From: Legionella sheltonii
GTDB taxonomy: Bacteria > Pseudomonadota > Gammaproteobacteria > Legionellales > Legionellaceae
Reading direction: 5' to 3'
Length of the DNA: 64,000 nt
Assembly: GCF_026191355.1 (NCBI RefSeq)
Contig: NZ_JAPHOQ010000001.1
Coordinates: 1 to 64,000, forward strand
In this document: positions 47,619 through 57,708 of the stretch, in pieces
Numbering within the stretch: position 1 is the stretch's first letter
How the letters are laid out: each line of letters opens with the position of its first letter
Notes under the pieces: model-generated
Database searches by the model: none
What the model was told of the DNA's origin: nothing
The model's input: only the letters and a program-made list of their open reading frames with translations
Made by a program: the position numbers and the translations under genes

Positions 47619-48150
47619 TTTTAAAATGTGCTTCTTTTTAAATGGATAATTTATCTCGTGTTTCTATTCAGAAATTCGCACAGCGAAATGCATTTCATTG
47701 ATCGCAATAAGTATAAAAGCGGAAAAATTTTTGATAGAGCTTTATGGTTTTGTGGAAATTGAAATATGCTTATGATTTATTGATCTATTACGAAAAGTAC
47801 GCTTTAGTTCCGCAACAAGTATACTTTGCATGCCTCATTTGAAAATTGTTCTAAGTAGGAACATTTTTTTGTGTAATTATTTAAAATTACCCTTTATAAT
47901 CACGCAAAAATGTTCTTAGATTCCAAAAATAGGCAACAGCTTAGTATTTACGTTCAAGTCAATTATGAGTAGCTCATATGGAGAATGATACTAAATAATA
48001 CTTGAAAAATGGATTTAAGCATGTGAGATTTTTTCACACAACTGGATTTAGTTTGAGTGTAGATGAAAAATAGTTATATTTAGGATATCCGAATAAAAAT
48101 GATGTTAGTTAGAATATTAATCATTTTAGTCGAGTTTTTAGGAGAATGGG
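47619..48150. other. 532-base AT-rich gap before the methyltransferase
   Basis: I see no gene here. It contains an imperfect palindrome at 47851-47919, described separately. It probably holds the promoter for the rightward run beginning at 48151. Confidence 0.5.
47851..47919. repeat. Imperfect 69-base palindrome
   Basis: Inner arms (47859-47880 and 47896-47915) share GAACATTTTT on the left and its complement AAAAATGTTC on the right. Outer CTAAG (47851-47855) and CTTAG (47915-47919) also pair, leaving a TAGG bulge. The loop is AT-rich. It may be a hairpin leader or the remnant of a small element. Confidence 0.5.
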
Positions 48151-48912
48151 TTGGAAAAAAATACGGGCTCTTTGGCACAAAAAGAACACTATGAAAAGAT
48201 ACACGACTTATATGAACAACATTATTATGATCCGACATCTATTGCCTTCAGAGAGCAATTTATCTATAAGCCCTTATTGAATAACATCGATTTGAATAAT
48301 AAACGAGTAGCCGATTTGGCTTGTGGAAGTGGTTACAACTCACTTTATCTGAAAAATAAATTTCCAGAAATAATTACTCATGGTTTTGATATTTCTGCAA
48401 AGGCCTGTGCAGCCTACCGACAAATTGTGGGAAGCGAGGCATATGAACTCGATCTCACTGCTACTAGCACATTGAATCAACAATACGACCATGCCATAGT
48501 TGTTGGTGGTATACATCATTGCATCGCTTCTTTAGAAAATACTTTTTTGAATATATCGCAAATGCTAAAACCAGGCGGTAGTTTGTTAATGTGTGAGGCA
48601 AGCAGTAGTTTTATGTTAGAATCAGTACGCAAACTATGGTACAAAAAAAGTAAATATTTTGATGCTGATTCTGAGGAGGCGCTTCAACATGATCAGTTGC
48701 ATCAAAGTTTTGGATCAGACTTTGAGGTTAAATTTGTAAAATATATGGGTGGTCCTGCATATTTTCTAATATTGAATAGTTTAATTTTAAATTTACCTCT
48801 ATCGTTTAAAAAATTTATTTCTAAGCCCTTATTTTTTCTCGAGGAAATTTATAATCTTTTGCCAGGGGATTTCTTTTTCCCTTATTTTTTAGCTGAGTGG
48901 GTAAAAAAATAA
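48151..48912 (+). CDS. Class I SAM-dependent methyltransferase
   Basis: The protein has 253 residues. Motif I reads KRVADLACGSGYNSLYL, then THGFDISAKACAAY and DHAIVVGGIHHCIASLEN. It starts at a TTG with GGAG seven bases upstream (48151), since no ATG in this frame fits. The C-terminus has a hydrophobic stretch. It probably methylates a sugar or lipid carrier in the polysaccharide region (inference). The next gene starts 15 bases later. Confidence 0.88.
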   Translation: MEKNTGSLAQKEHYEKIHDLYEQHYYDPTSIAFREQFIYKPLLNNIDLNNKRVADLACGSGYNSLYLKNKFPEIITHGFDISAKACAAYRQIVGSEAYELDLTATSTLNQQYDHAIVVGGIHHCIASLENTFLNISQMLKPGGSLLMCEASSSFMLESVRKLWYKKSKYFDADSEEALQHDQLHQSFGSDFEVKFVKYMGGPAYFLILNSLILNLPLSFKKFISKPLFFLEEIYNLLPGDFFFPYFLAEWVKK

Positions 48913-48927
48913 TTTCGAGGAATATTT

Positions 48928-49290
48928 GTGAATTACACTTATATATTATTAACAGTTATGTGCACAGTGTATGCTCAGTTGGTGATTCGATGGCAAATGA
49001 AGTCAGCAGGTGTCTTGCCACCGGGTTTTACATCGAAAATAGCATTTGTTTTTTTTCAATTCCTTAATCCGTGGATATTAAGTGTTTGCTTCGCATCCAC
49101 CTTAGCAATAATTTCTTGGATGGCAGCAATGACTAAATTCGAAATCAGCTATGCTTATCCTTTTTTGAGTTTATCATTCGTTTTTGTATTACTATTTAGC
49201 TCATTGATCTTGGGTGAGTCATTAAATATTTATAAAATTGTAGGCACTATTTTAGTAACTCTAGGTGTAATGGTCACCTTTAAAGGATAG
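48928..49290 (+). CDS. Half-size EamA/DMT membrane carrier, ArnE-like
   Basis: The protein has 120 residues and four membrane helices (NYTYILLTVMCTVYAQLVIR at the start, IAFVFFQFLNPWILSV, ISYAYPFLSLSFVFVLLFSS, IVGTILVTLGVMV). GESLNIYKIVGT is typical of DMT carriers. Half-size members such as ArnE work as dimers that flip lipid-phosphate-linked sugars. The start is a GTG with GAGG upstream. It lies between a methyltransferase and a DPM1-like transferase, which fits flipping the lipid-linked sugar made by the latter (inference). Confidence 0.82.
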   Translation: MNYTYILLTVMCTVYAQLVIRWQMKSAGVLPPGFTSKIAFVFFQFLNPWILSVCFASTLAIISWMAAMTKFEISYAYPFLSLSFVFVLLFSSLILGESLNIYKIVGTILVTLGVMVTFKG

Positions 49291-49348
49291 CGTACACTAA
49301 TATCTATTGAGTTTTATGTAATTTTGAAAAGAGTTCTCAGGATAAAGA

Positions 49349-50296
49349 ATGACCGAAACTAAGACAAAGAAAGGATATGAATGGGAAAAGCTTTTGACCA
49401 TAATCATCCCTGCATACAATGAAGAAGAGGGAATCAAAGCAACACTAGAGAGCTTGCGGACAAATCTTCCTTATGTAAATATCATTGTTGTAGATGATCA
49501 CAGTAGTGATGCTACATTACACCAAGCACTCCAAGCCCCTAATGTTCGAGTGGTGACCCATTCCTATAACATTGGCTATGGTGGAGCACTTAAAACAGGT
49601 ATGGCATTGGCAGATACAGAATATGTGGCCTGGTTTGATGCAGATGGAGAGCATCGAATAGAGGACTTAATCGGTATGGCTAATAAAATTCACACTGAAG
49701 GTTTACTCGCTGTTATCGGTCAAAGGCCCTCGGGTACCTCCAGTCGCATAAGAACACTGGGTAAGTTTCTTATTCGAATGATAGTTAGAACGATGAAAGT
49801 CAATGCGGGACACGATCTAAACTGCGGTTTACGTGTCTTTAGACGAGAGGTCATTTGTCGTTATCTTTTTGTTTTACCTGATGGATACAGTGCGAGTTTG
49901 ACCAGCTTAATGATTTTCTTAGAGCGAGATTATCCAATGGCATTTTACCCCATTAAGGTCAATTCGCGAATTGGAACGAGCAAAGTCAAACTGCGCGATG
50001 GTTTTAATACGATGGCTCTTGTTATAAGAATAACCACATTATTTGCTCCTCTTAAAATATTTCTTCGAGCTGGAGTAATCATCTTTTTTTTGGGTGTGTT
50101 CTATAGCTTATATAAAGCGTTACAACTTGGGGTCGGTTTCCCAGTTGCGGGCGCCATATCGATCTTAGGGGGGATCTTGCTTATGGCAGTAGGGCTGTTA
50201 GCGGATCAAATTAGCCAGCTTAGATTGATTCAACTTTCGTCAATAACTAATATGCCTTTTAGGCCTATAAAATCGGATAAACAAACAAATGGATAA
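49349..50296 (+). CDS. GT2 glycosyltransferase, polyprenyl-phosphate sugar synthase type
   Basis: The 315-residue enzyme starts with LTIIIPAYNEEEGIKATLES. It has the DXD-like VDDHSSDATLHQA and WFDADGEHRIEDL, then DLNCGLRVFRR, and two C-terminal membrane helices (IFLRAGVIIFFLGVFYSLYK; GAISILGGILLMAVGLLADQ). This layout matches DPM1/GtrB/ArnC-like enzymes that charge undecaprenyl phosphate with a sugar. It overlaps the next gene by eight bases. Confidence 0.88.
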   Translation: MTETKTKKGYEWEKLLTIIIPAYNEEEGIKATLESLRTNLPYVNIIVVDDHSSDATLHQALQAPNVRVVTHSYNIGYGGALKTGMALADTEYVAWFDADGEHRIEDLIGMANKIHTEGLLAVIGQRPSGTSSRIRTLGKFLIRMIVRTMKVNAGHDLNCGLRVFRREVICRYLFVLPDGYSASLTSLMIFLERDYPMAFYPIKVNSRIGTSKVKLRDGFNTMALVIRITTLFAPLKIFLRAGVIIFFLGVFYSLYKALQLGVGFPVAGAISILGGILLMAVGLLADQISQLRLIQLSSITNMPFRPIKSDKQTNG

Positions 50297-50987
50297 TGCA
50301 ATTAAATCATTTAACTCACTCGCTTTACCGCCTGATTGGGTTTATAAAAACCAAAAAAATTTTTTACAATCATTCTATGATTTTATTGGGGCACCATTAA
50401 GAATGGTTCTTTTGCCCGACGCAGTTTCAGAAAAATTACATCTTACTTCTTTACGCGGAGAGCGTTTTAGAAAAGTGTTACCTGAATTACAAGGTCGAGT
50501 TTTGGATATCGGTGCAGGAGATAACTTACTTATCCACTTATATCGTCAGTATGCAAGTTTGTATAACAATTCTCCAGATGATGCGCATCATAGTATTGGT
50601 GTTGATGTTGTCGATTGGAATAGTGACTGTACCATTATTCAAAACTCAGCTCATCTTCCGTTTGAAGATAATAGTTTTGACACCGTGAGTTATATAGCCT
50701 GTTTAAATCACATCCCAGAACGGTTTGAATCGCTACAGGAGATTCGCCGTTTATTGCGACCTAATGGCAAAGTTGTAGTGACTATGATAGGAAAAGTTAT
50801 AGGAAAAATTGGTCATGCCCTATGGTGGTATAGTGAGGACAAACATCGTGAGGTGGATGAGCATGAAGAAATGGGTATGGATGAATCAGAGATTATGGAT
50901 TTGTTTACTAAAGCGGGTTATAGCTTAAAAAAGCATGAAAAATTTGTATATGGTTTAAATTCCATGTATATATTTGTACCCAAATAG
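50289..50987 (+). CDS. SAM-dependent methyltransferase
   Basis: The protein has 232 residues. Motif I is GRVLDIGAGDNLLIHLY, followed by GVDVVDWNSDCTIIQNS, DNSFDTVSYIACLNHIPERF and LRPNGKVVVTMIG. It overlaps the GT2 gene by eight bases and the next gene starts 11 bases later, so they form one operon. Substrate unknown. Confidence 0.85.
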   Translation: MDNAIKSFNSLALPPDWVYKNQKNFLQSFYDFIGAPLRMVLLPDAVSEKLHLTSLRGERFRKVLPELQGRVLDIGAGDNLLIHLYRQYASLYNNSPDDAHHSIGVDVVDWNSDCTIIQNSAHLPFEDNSFDTVSYIACLNHIPERFESLQEIRRLLRPNGKVVVTMIGKVIGKIGHALWWYSEDKHREVDEHEEMGMDESEIMDLFTKAGYSLKKHEKFVYGLNSMYIFVPK

Positions 50988-50997
50988 AGGGATTTAC

Positions 50998-52716
50998 ATG
51001 TTTTCTTTCCCATTTTTTAATCGCCTTAATAACCATTGGCTTGTGTTGGCATTATTCTTTATTTTTGCCTCTTTATGGTTAATGAAAACTTGGGGACCAG
51101 CACCGATTATTTTAACAAATGGAGACGCAGGAAACGTATCATCAATTGTTGCCAGTAACATCAGTCCAGAGCGGTTTGCGAATGATCCGTTATTCTCGGA
51201 CGCTCAAAATTTTAAATTTTATTGGACTATTTCTATTCCTCTAACCCAATTTTTAACCTATTTTACTCATGATATTGGCCGGTCATACTTGCTTCTTATT
51301 TGGCCAATTATATTCGTGCAACTACTAGGTTTTTATTTGCTCGGGCTAGATTTATTTTCCAATCGGGGTTGGGCTTTTTTACTGGCCTTACTCTCGCTAA
51401 GTCCTATATATATTTTTTCAGGGGAGCTATGGGGGCAACTTGATGTCCCTTTAACCCGAGGCTATTACGGAGCCTTATTCCCTTTTCTTTTACTTGCTTT
51501 ACTCAAAAACAATAATAAAGTCTGGTTTCCATTGATTGTGATGGGTTTATGTGGCCTGAGTGTTTATGTTCATCCTGTCAGCGCTCCTTCAGTCTCATTT
51601 GCATGTCTTACTGCTTTATTCATGTGCAAGCCGACTGGGCGCGGTTGGGGAAAGCAAGTATTGGTAGTTTTTGCTGCAGGGATGATGTTCTTAATGGTTG
51701 CAGCTCCGTTTATTATAACCTTTTTTAGTGGATTTCCTTCTTCAGAGAGTCTACATAATAACAGCAGTTCTGCTATTGCAGCGCACTATATGACTCAAGC
51801 GGCTGGACCTCAATATTACAATGCATTAAGTATAGTCCAGTCATTATATTCATTGTTGTTCCAAGGGAAGTGGAATTGGTTTTGGCTCATGGGATTAATT
51901 GGATTACTCATAGCCCCAACGTTTTCAAAAAAACCTCAGTATGAGCGACAGTTTTTTATTTTTTTTATTGCGGGCCTCTTAATTTCCTCTGTGGGTATTG
52001 CTTGGCTGGATCAGAGCATTGCAAGAATGTATGGACGATATCCTGCAGAAATCGACTTGATACGTAATTGCAGATATCTGATTCCATTGTTACTGATAGG
52101 GGCCATCAGATTTTTTGCCAATATTGATATTAAAATTCCTAACACCTACCGCCTCGTTTTTGGATGCCTTATCCTCATTTGTGTTTATCGATGGTTTATT
52201 GATTTCCCCACGACATTCTATAATTTCGTAGTCAATCAAATTCAGCATAATCAGGTTGAAGATCAGGTCAATAATCTCTCAAACAAAAAGATGCTGCATT
52301 ACATTAAAACATTACCTCCAGGATCCAAAATCATGGCCTTCTCCCTTGATGGTGATAGTGATGGCTTGATTGAAGATCTAATGCTTGCAATCCGCTATTC
52401 GAGTTTTCAACCGATAGCTCATCTTAAAAAAGACCTTAATTTCTTAAGCTATAGTGGACGAGGTTTAAAAATTTTAGAATGGCAAAAAGAAGCGGAGCAG
52501 CTTGCATTAATAAAGAAAGAGAGTGATCAAACCAGGCTCAAATTATTAAAAGAATTCATGCAAGCGCATGAAGTGAAATTGCTTTTGGCTTATGAGCCTG
52601 ATATATCTGCTGAATTAAGAAATCTTTTCAATTCTCAATTTAAGCTCCTCTATAAACAAATAAATTTCTCATTGTATGCATATAATCCTAATGATTCAAT
52701 CATCTCGGTTCATTAG
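50998..52716 (+). CDS. GT-C-like membrane protein with C-terminal soluble domain
   Basis: The protein has 572 residues and about eleven membrane spans. The first outside loop has LTNGDAGNVSS, an acidic motif like GT-C enzymes, and the second loop has SGELWGQLDVPLTRGYY. Residues from about 430 form a soluble domain (LPPGSKIMAFSLDGDSDGLI, then charged helices). I do not recognise the family. The start is at the ATG 50998 with AGAGG upstream. It is the third member of the GT2/EamA/GT-C set and may be the transferase using their lipid-linked sugar (inference). Confidence 0.75.
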   Translation: MFSFPFFNRLNNHWLVLALFFIFASLWLMKTWGPAPIILTNGDAGNVSSIVASNISPERFANDPLFSDAQNFKFYWTISIPLTQFLTYFTHDIGRSYLLLIWPIIFVQLLGFYLLGLDLFSNRGWAFLLALLSLSPIYIFSGELWGQLDVPLTRGYYGALFPFLLLALLKNNNKVWFPLIVMGLCGLSVYVHPVSAPSVSFACLTALFMCKPTGRGWGKQVLVVFAAGMMFLMVAAPFIITFFSGFPSSESLHNNSSSAIAAHYMTQAAGPQYYNALSIVQSLYSLLFQGKWNWFWLMGLIGLLIAPTFSKKPQYERQFFIFFIAGLLISSVGIAWLDQSIARMYGRYPAEIDLIRNCRYLIPLLLIGAIRFFANIDIKIPNTYRLVFGCLILICVYRWFIDFPTTFYNFVVNQIQHNQVEDQVNNLSNKKMLHYIKTLPPGSKIMAFSLDGDSDGLIEDLMLAIRYSSFQPIAHLKKDLNFLSYSGRGLKILEWQKEAEQLALIKKESDQTRLKLLKEFMQAHEVKLLLAYEPDISAELRNLFNSQFKLLYKQINFSLYAYNPNDSIISVH

Positions 52717-52763
52717 GGTAATATAAACTGTGAAGAGAGATCATTGATTTAGGTAAAAAACAA

Positions 52764-54644
52764 ATGTGTGGTATTGCAGGCATTTTAAATTTTGACCGTT
52801 CCTCAATCTCAGCGAATATGCTTAAAGCAATGACTGATAGCATTTTTCATCGTGGACCAGACGGTGAAGGATTTTGGTTTACGGACGGAGTTGGTCTAGG
52901 TCATCGAAGATTGGCAATTCGAGATTTAAGTGAAGCAGGTCATCAACCGATGCAAGATACCCTTAATCTGATTTCCGTAACCTATAATGGTGAAATTTAC
53001 AATTATGATGAGATACGAAACGATTTAGAAAAAGAAACGGATTATTTATTTAAATCAAACTGCGATGCAGAATTATTACCTATAGGTTGGTTAACGTGGG
53101 GAGAAAAATTATTTGATCGTATTGAAGGAATGTTTGCTATAGGTATATGGGACTGTCGTACTGAAACATTAGTTCTTGTTCGCGATGGTATAGGTATTAA
53201 ACCTCTTTTTTATGCTCAAAATAATTCTTCATTGTTTTTTTGTAGTGAAATTAAAGGGATACTTGCAACAAAACAATTTCCTATGGATATTGATGAAGCT
53301 GAATTTCATACTTATTTAGCATCGGGGTATACAAATCCAGAGCGCTCTTTATTAAAAAACATAAAACAACTTGAGCCAGGAACAATTTTAAAAGTTTCAT
53401 TTGATGGCTCGCTCTCTTGCCATAATTATTGGCATCCGGTAAGAAAACCTGATCAATCAATTCAATTAGATGATGCTGTTGATGAGATAGAGTTATTATT
53501 GTCACAAGTTATTAACCAAATGCTAGTTGCAGATGTTCCAATTGGCCTACTACAAAGTAGCGGAATTGATAGCACCCTAATTGCACTTCTCACGAAAAGT
53601 GAAGTGATAAGTTATACTGCTCAGTTCAATGAAACCTCACACGATGAGAGCATTTTGGCTCAAAAAATAGCTACTTTTACTAATCATCCATGGCGATCTG
53701 TTTCTGTCGATCAAACGAGTCAAATAATAAATGATTTCCATCGGGTATCGCATCATGTTGATGGTCAATTAGCTGATTCAAGTTGTTTAGCACATTTTGC
53801 ATTATCAAGAGAAGCAAGTAATCATGTGACAGTTGCTATTGCAGGTGACGGCGCAGATGAAATATTTGCAGGATACTCCACATATAAGGCAAGTAGAGTT
53901 GCTCAGTACACACGATCTTTGATACCAAAATTTTTAACGCAGCAACTTGGTGACTGGTTGTTTAAAAAATGTGGCTATGATGAGCGTCGCTTACCTTGGC
54001 ATGAAATGCTTATGCGATTTCTTTGGGGCGTTTCACTATCTGAAGTCCCCCATTCGCAATGGCGCCGGTTGGCATATCCTTTTTTGTTAAATAAGTTATA
54101 TAGTCCAGCCATGCATGATTTTTTAAATGTAAATCCTCTAGCCAATTATGAAAAGGCGGTAGTTGATGCTCCTGGAGCTATTTTTGATAAATGCTTACTG
54201 GCGGATCAACGAATCTACTTACCTGGTGACATGTTAGCAAAAGTTGATCGGATGAGTATGGCTCACGGTTTGGAAATTCGAGTTCCGTTTCTTGATCGTA
54301 GAATTATTAACTTTGCAAGCAAGTTGCCCGAACATCTATTAAGCCCATTATTTGGCGAATCAAAACTTACCTTAAGGAAAATTTTATCTAAGCATTCTTT
54401 ATTAGACGAGGTAGTAAAAGGGAAAAAGAAAGGTTTTAACATACCTTTGGCGAGTCTACTTCGCAACCAATTGAAACCTATAGGTGAGGAAATTATTATG
54501 AAAAATACGGATGTCTTTGCGCCATTTCTTAATCCCGATAAATTAAGAGAAGTATGGCGTGAACATAATGCTAGGACGTTTAACCATGCTTATTCACTTT
54601 GGGCTTTACTTATTTTTGGTTCCTGGAGAATGAAGCATAGCTAG
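52764..54644 (+). CDS. Asparagine-synthase-like amidotransferase 1
   Basis: The protein has 626 residues. The N-terminal glutaminase has the catalytic Cys2 (MCGIAGILNF) and RGPDGEG. The synthase domain follows (about 235-620). The PP-loop reads LLQSSGIDSTLIALL, where the family has SGGxDS, so position 266 is Ser instead of Gly. GDGADEIFAGYSTYK and the late LEIRVPFLDRR segment are intact. In polysaccharide clusters such enzymes often amidate uronic acids instead of making asparagine. It follows the GT-C gene by 47 bases. The substituted residue makes activity uncertain. Confidence 0.85.
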   Translation: MCGIAGILNFDRSSISANMLKAMTDSIFHRGPDGEGFWFTDGVGLGHRRLAIRDLSEAGHQPMQDTLNLISVTYNGEIYNYDEIRNDLEKETDYLFKSNCDAELLPIGWLTWGEKLFDRIEGMFAIGIWDCRTETLVLVRDGIGIKPLFYAQNNSSLFFCSEIKGILATKQFPMDIDEAEFHTYLASGYTNPERSLLKNIKQLEPGTILKVSFDGSLSCHNYWHPVRKPDQSIQLDDAVDEIELLLSQVINQMLVADVPIGLLQSSGIDSTLIALLTKSEVISYTAQFNETSHDESILAQKIATFTNHPWRSVSVDQTSQIINDFHRVSHHVDGQLADSSCLAHFALSREASNHVTVAIAGDGADEIFAGYSTYKASRVAQYTRSLIPKFLTQQLGDWLFKKCGYDERRLPWHEMLMRFLWGVSLSEVPHSQWRRLAYPFLLNKLYSPAMHDFLNVNPLANYEKAVVDAPGAIFDKCLLADQRIYLPGDMLAKVDRMSMAHGLEIRVPFLDRRIINFASKLPEHLLSPLFGESKLTLRKILSKHSLLDEVVKGKKKGFNIPLASLLRNQLKPIGEEIIMKNTDVFAPFLNPDKLREVWREHNARTFNHAYSLWALLIFGSWRMKHS

Positions 54645-54730
54645 ATAATAAACCCAAAAGCATGTCTTATAAGAGCAGCTCTCTCAATTAAGGGTTTGTC
54701 TACTGCTGTAAGCTGATTATAAATTAATTC

Positions 54731-55233
54731 AAGATAATCTTCTTTTTAGATAAAATCGACATTTATAAACTAGAACATCAGATTGATTTATCAAAAGGTA
54801 TTGCCGAAAAATTAAATTAGATCATATGGCTCAATTAAATGAAGTCATCAATATTGCGCAAAATGCAAATATAAACATCCCAGTGGTAAATCAATAAAAT
54901 ACCGTAAATGAAACCAATATAGCGTATATGCTGGGCACTCCAGTTCTTCGCGCGAAAATTAAAAATTTATCAGAGCGAGATTCTGATGACCCATTTACTC
55001 CTGGGCTACGTAAATTGCAAGGCCAGCTTGATTTTTATAAATCATTTGTTATAGAGCCAAAAGAAGTAAAAGTATTCCATTTGGATGGAACAATAGAAAC
55101 ACCAATTATCCCTGCTGCACCGAAAAAGAAATTGATTCTTACAATATCTCTATTGTTAGGTATACTAGCAGGGGGAGCGTTAGGAATTACCCGAATTTTT
55201 TGGCGAAATGTCCATGCGCTAAAAAATTCCTAG
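54731..55233 (+). pseudogene. wzz: Decayed wzz (O-antigen chain-length regulator)
   Basis: Only the C-terminal part of a Wzz-like protein remains. Reading from 54731 gives a DKIDIYKLEHQIDLSKGIAE segment, then a stop TAG at 54818 and a one-base shift. The shifted frame continues HMAQLNEVINIAQNANINIP and meets a TAA at 54895, after which the same frame runs open to 55233. The last part has DPFTPGLRKLQGQLDF and a C-terminal membrane helix LILTISLLLGILAGGALGI, as in Wzz. The N-terminal half with the first helix is gone. Loss should alter O-chain length control unless another wzz exists. Confidence 0.75.
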
Positions 55234-55331
55234 TGACAGAAGATCACACATCGTGTACTTTTTGCTACTTAAGAAGAATTAAAAATAAGGTTTTTATTTA
55301 ATCTCAGTACTCTGTCTGGAGGTAATGTTTA

Positions 55332-56372
55332 GTGAAAGTTTTAGTTACTGGAGTAGCTGGATTTATTGGCTTTCATGTGGCACAAAAATTGTGCGAACGA
55401 GGTGATGAAGTTATTGGTATTGATAATCTCAATGACTATTACGATGTCAATCTGAAAAAGGCACGTTTACAACAACTGGCTGATTTTGCCCATTTCAAGT
55501 TCATTCATCTCGAATTGGCTGATCGAGAATCTATGGCGCAATTGTTTGCATCGCATAATTTTCAACGAGTTATTCATCTTGGTGCCCAGGCTGGAGTTCG
55601 TTATTCCATTGAAAACCCCTATGTCTATATTGACAGTAATCTGGTCGGTTTTCTCAATATTTTGGAAGGATGTAGACATCATCGTATAGAGCACCTTAGT
55701 TATGCTTCTTCCAGCTCCGTTTATGGTGCTAATGAATCCCTGCCTTTTTCAGTTCATGATAATGTAGACCATCCTTTGAGTCTTTATGCAGCAACCAAGA
55801 AGGCCAATGAGCTTATGGCTCATAGTTACAGTCATTTATATCGACTTCCAACTACAGGACTACGCTTTTTTACAGTGTACGGGCCTTGGGGAAGACCCGA
55901 TATGGCACTTTTCAAATTTACCAAAAATCTTCTGAACGATGAGTCTATTGATGTATTTAATTTTGGAAACCACCGACGAGATTTTACTTATATTGATGAC
56001 ATAGTAGAAGGCATAATAAGAGTACATGATCATCCGGCTACACCAAATAAGGAGTGGTCAGGTATGTCTCCCGAACCTGGTACAAGTGCTGCTCCATGGC
56101 GCGTTTACAATATCGGCAATCAAAGTCCTGTTCTTTTGTCACGTTATATCGAAGTATTAGAGCAGTGTCTCGGAAAAAAGGCAAAAATGAATTTGTTACC
56201 CCTGCAAGATGGTGATGTACCAGATACTTTTGCCGATGTAGAAGCGCTAAAGAATGATGTGGGATATGCCCCAAGCACTCCGGTAGAAGTAGGGATAAAA
56301 CGTTTTGTGGAATGGTATCTGGATTATTATGCAGTACAATCTGATAAAGCCTTAGAGCAGGTCAGTTTATAA
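55332..56372 (+). CDS. UDP-glucuronate 4-epimerase-like NAD-dependent epimerase
   Basis: The protein has 346 residues and is an extended SDR. The NAD site is [20 protein letters not shown], followed by [18 protein letters not shown], typical of CapI/WbnF-type UDP-glucuronate epimerases. The catalytic motif is [10 protein letters not shown], with SSVYG earlier and [17 protein letters not shown] later. It starts at a GTG (55332) with GGAGGT eight bases upstream. It probably converts UDP-GlcA to UDP-GalA for the surface polysaccharide. The dehydrogenase follows 54 bases downstream. Confidence 0.9.
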   Translation: MKVLVTGVAGFIGFHVAQKLCERGDEVIGIDNLNDYYDVNLKKARLQQLADFAHFKFIHLELADRESMAQLFASHNFQRVIHLGAQAGVRYSIENPYVYIDSNLVGFLNILEGCRHHRIEHLSYASSSSVYGANESLPFSVHDNVDHPLSLYAATKKANELMAHSYSHLYRLPTTGLRFFTVYGPWGRPDMALFKFTKNLLNDESIDVFNFGNHRRDFTYIDDIVEGIIRVHDHPATPNKEWSGMSPEPGTSAAPWRVYNIGNQSPVLLSRYIEVLEQCLGKKAKMNLLPLQDGDVPDTFADVEALKNDVGYAPSTPVEVGIKRFVEWYLDYYAVQSDKALEQVSL

Positions 56373-56426
56373 TGATGAAGTTGGATTAGATTACAATAAT
56401 ATAAAAATAAAATTGGGACTGAAAGG

Positions 56427-57704
56427 ATGACCGTTGTTGAAGAAAAGAAGCTTGCTGTAGTTGGTTTGGGTTATGTTGGTTTGCCCTTAGCAGTTGAATT
56501 TGGCAAAGTGCGTTCGGTAATGGGTTTTGATATTAATGAAAATCGCGTTAAAGAACTTAAAAGCGGCCATGATTCGACTCTAGAAATCAGTGATGCAGAG
56601 TTGCGGGAAGCAAAACATTTGTATTTAACATCAATCCCTGAAGAAATTGCCTTTTGTGATATGTATATCATTACCGTACCAACGCCGATTGATCAGTACA
56701 AACAACCAGATTTTCAGCCTCTGATTAAGGCCAGTGAAATGATAGGGCGTATGCTGGAGCCTGGTAATATAGTCATCTATGAGTCTACTGTTTATCCTGG
56801 TGCTATAGAGGAAGTATGCGTACCCGTACTTGAACGTACCTCTGGAATGAAATTTAATGTGGATTTCTATGCAGGTTACAGCCCCGAGCGCGTCAATCCA
56901 GGTGATAAACTTCACCGAGTAACAACGATTACGAAGATTACTTCAGGATCAACCCCTGAAGTCGCAGATATTGTCGATGCTTTGTATCAAGAAATTATTG
57001 TTGCAGGCACTCATAAGGTCGAGAGTATCAGAGTCGCAGAAGCGGCAAAGGTAATTGAAAATACACAACGTGATTTGAATATTGCATTAATCAATGAATT
57101 AGCGATTATTTTCAATAAGTTGGAAATAGATACTGAAGCGGTGCTGAAAGCTGCTGGAACAAAATGGAATTTTTTACCTTTTCGTCCTGGTTTGGTTGGT
57201 GGGCATTGTATTGGTGTCGATCCTTATTATTTGACGCATAAGGCACAATCTATTGGTTATCATCCAGAAATTATTCTCGCAGGGCGTCGTCTTAATGATG
57301 CAATGGGATCTTATGTGGTTTCTCAGCTTGTGAAATCAATGATTAAACAACGTATTCATGTCGAAGGAGCAAAAGTATTGGTCATGGGATTAACTTTTAA
57401 GGAAAATTGTCCTGATATACGCAATACACGTGTCATTGATGTTATCACTGGGTTAAAAGAATATAATGTAGCTGTGGATGTCTATGATCCCTGGGCTGCT
57501 GAAGCAGATGTTGAACATGAATATGGACTCTCATTAATTGCACAACCCAATAGGGGTGAATATGACGGCATTGTTCTCGCAGTTGCCCATCAACAATTTA
57601 AGGATATGGGTATCGAGATGATTCGCTCTTTTGGTAAAGGACAACATGTTCTATATGATTTAAAGCATTTGTTTTCAGCTGAGTCGAGTGATTTACGATT
57701 GTAA
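56427..57704 (+). CDS. Nucleotide-sugar 6-dehydrogenase (TviB/WbpA-like)
   Basis: The protein has 425 residues. The NAD site is [33 protein letters not shown] and the catalytic cysteine motif [17 protein letters not shown] are present. [17 protein letters not shown] matches the UDP-N-acetyl-hexosamine dehydrogenase branch (WbpA/TviB) rather than UDP-glucose dehydrogenases. It should oxidise UDP-GlcNAc or UDP-GalNAc to the uronate. It lies between the epimerase and the second amidotransferase, fitting synthesis of an amidated amino-uronic sugar (inference). Confidence 0.9.
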   Translation: MTVVEEKKLAVVGLGYVGLPLAVEFGKVRSVMGFDINENRVKELKSGHDSTLEISDAELREAKHLYLTSIPEEIAFCDMYIITVPTPIDQYKQPDFQPLIKASEMIGRMLEPGNIVIYESTVYPGAIEEVCVPVLERTSGMKFNVDFYAGYSPERVNPGDKLHRVTTITKITSGSTPEVADIVDALYQEIIVAGTHKVESIRVAEAAKVIENTQRDLNIALINELAIIFNKLEIDTEAVLKAAGTKWNFLPFRPGLVGGHCIGVDPYYLTHKAQSIGYHPEIILAGRRLNDAMGSYVVSQLVKSMIKQRIHVEGAKVLVMGLTFKENCPDIRNTRVIDVITGLKEYNVAVDVYDPWAAEADVEHEYGLSLIAQPNRGEYDGIVLAVAHQQFKDMGIEMIRSFGKGQHVLYDLKHLFSAESSDLRL

Positions 57705-57708
57705 TGAC

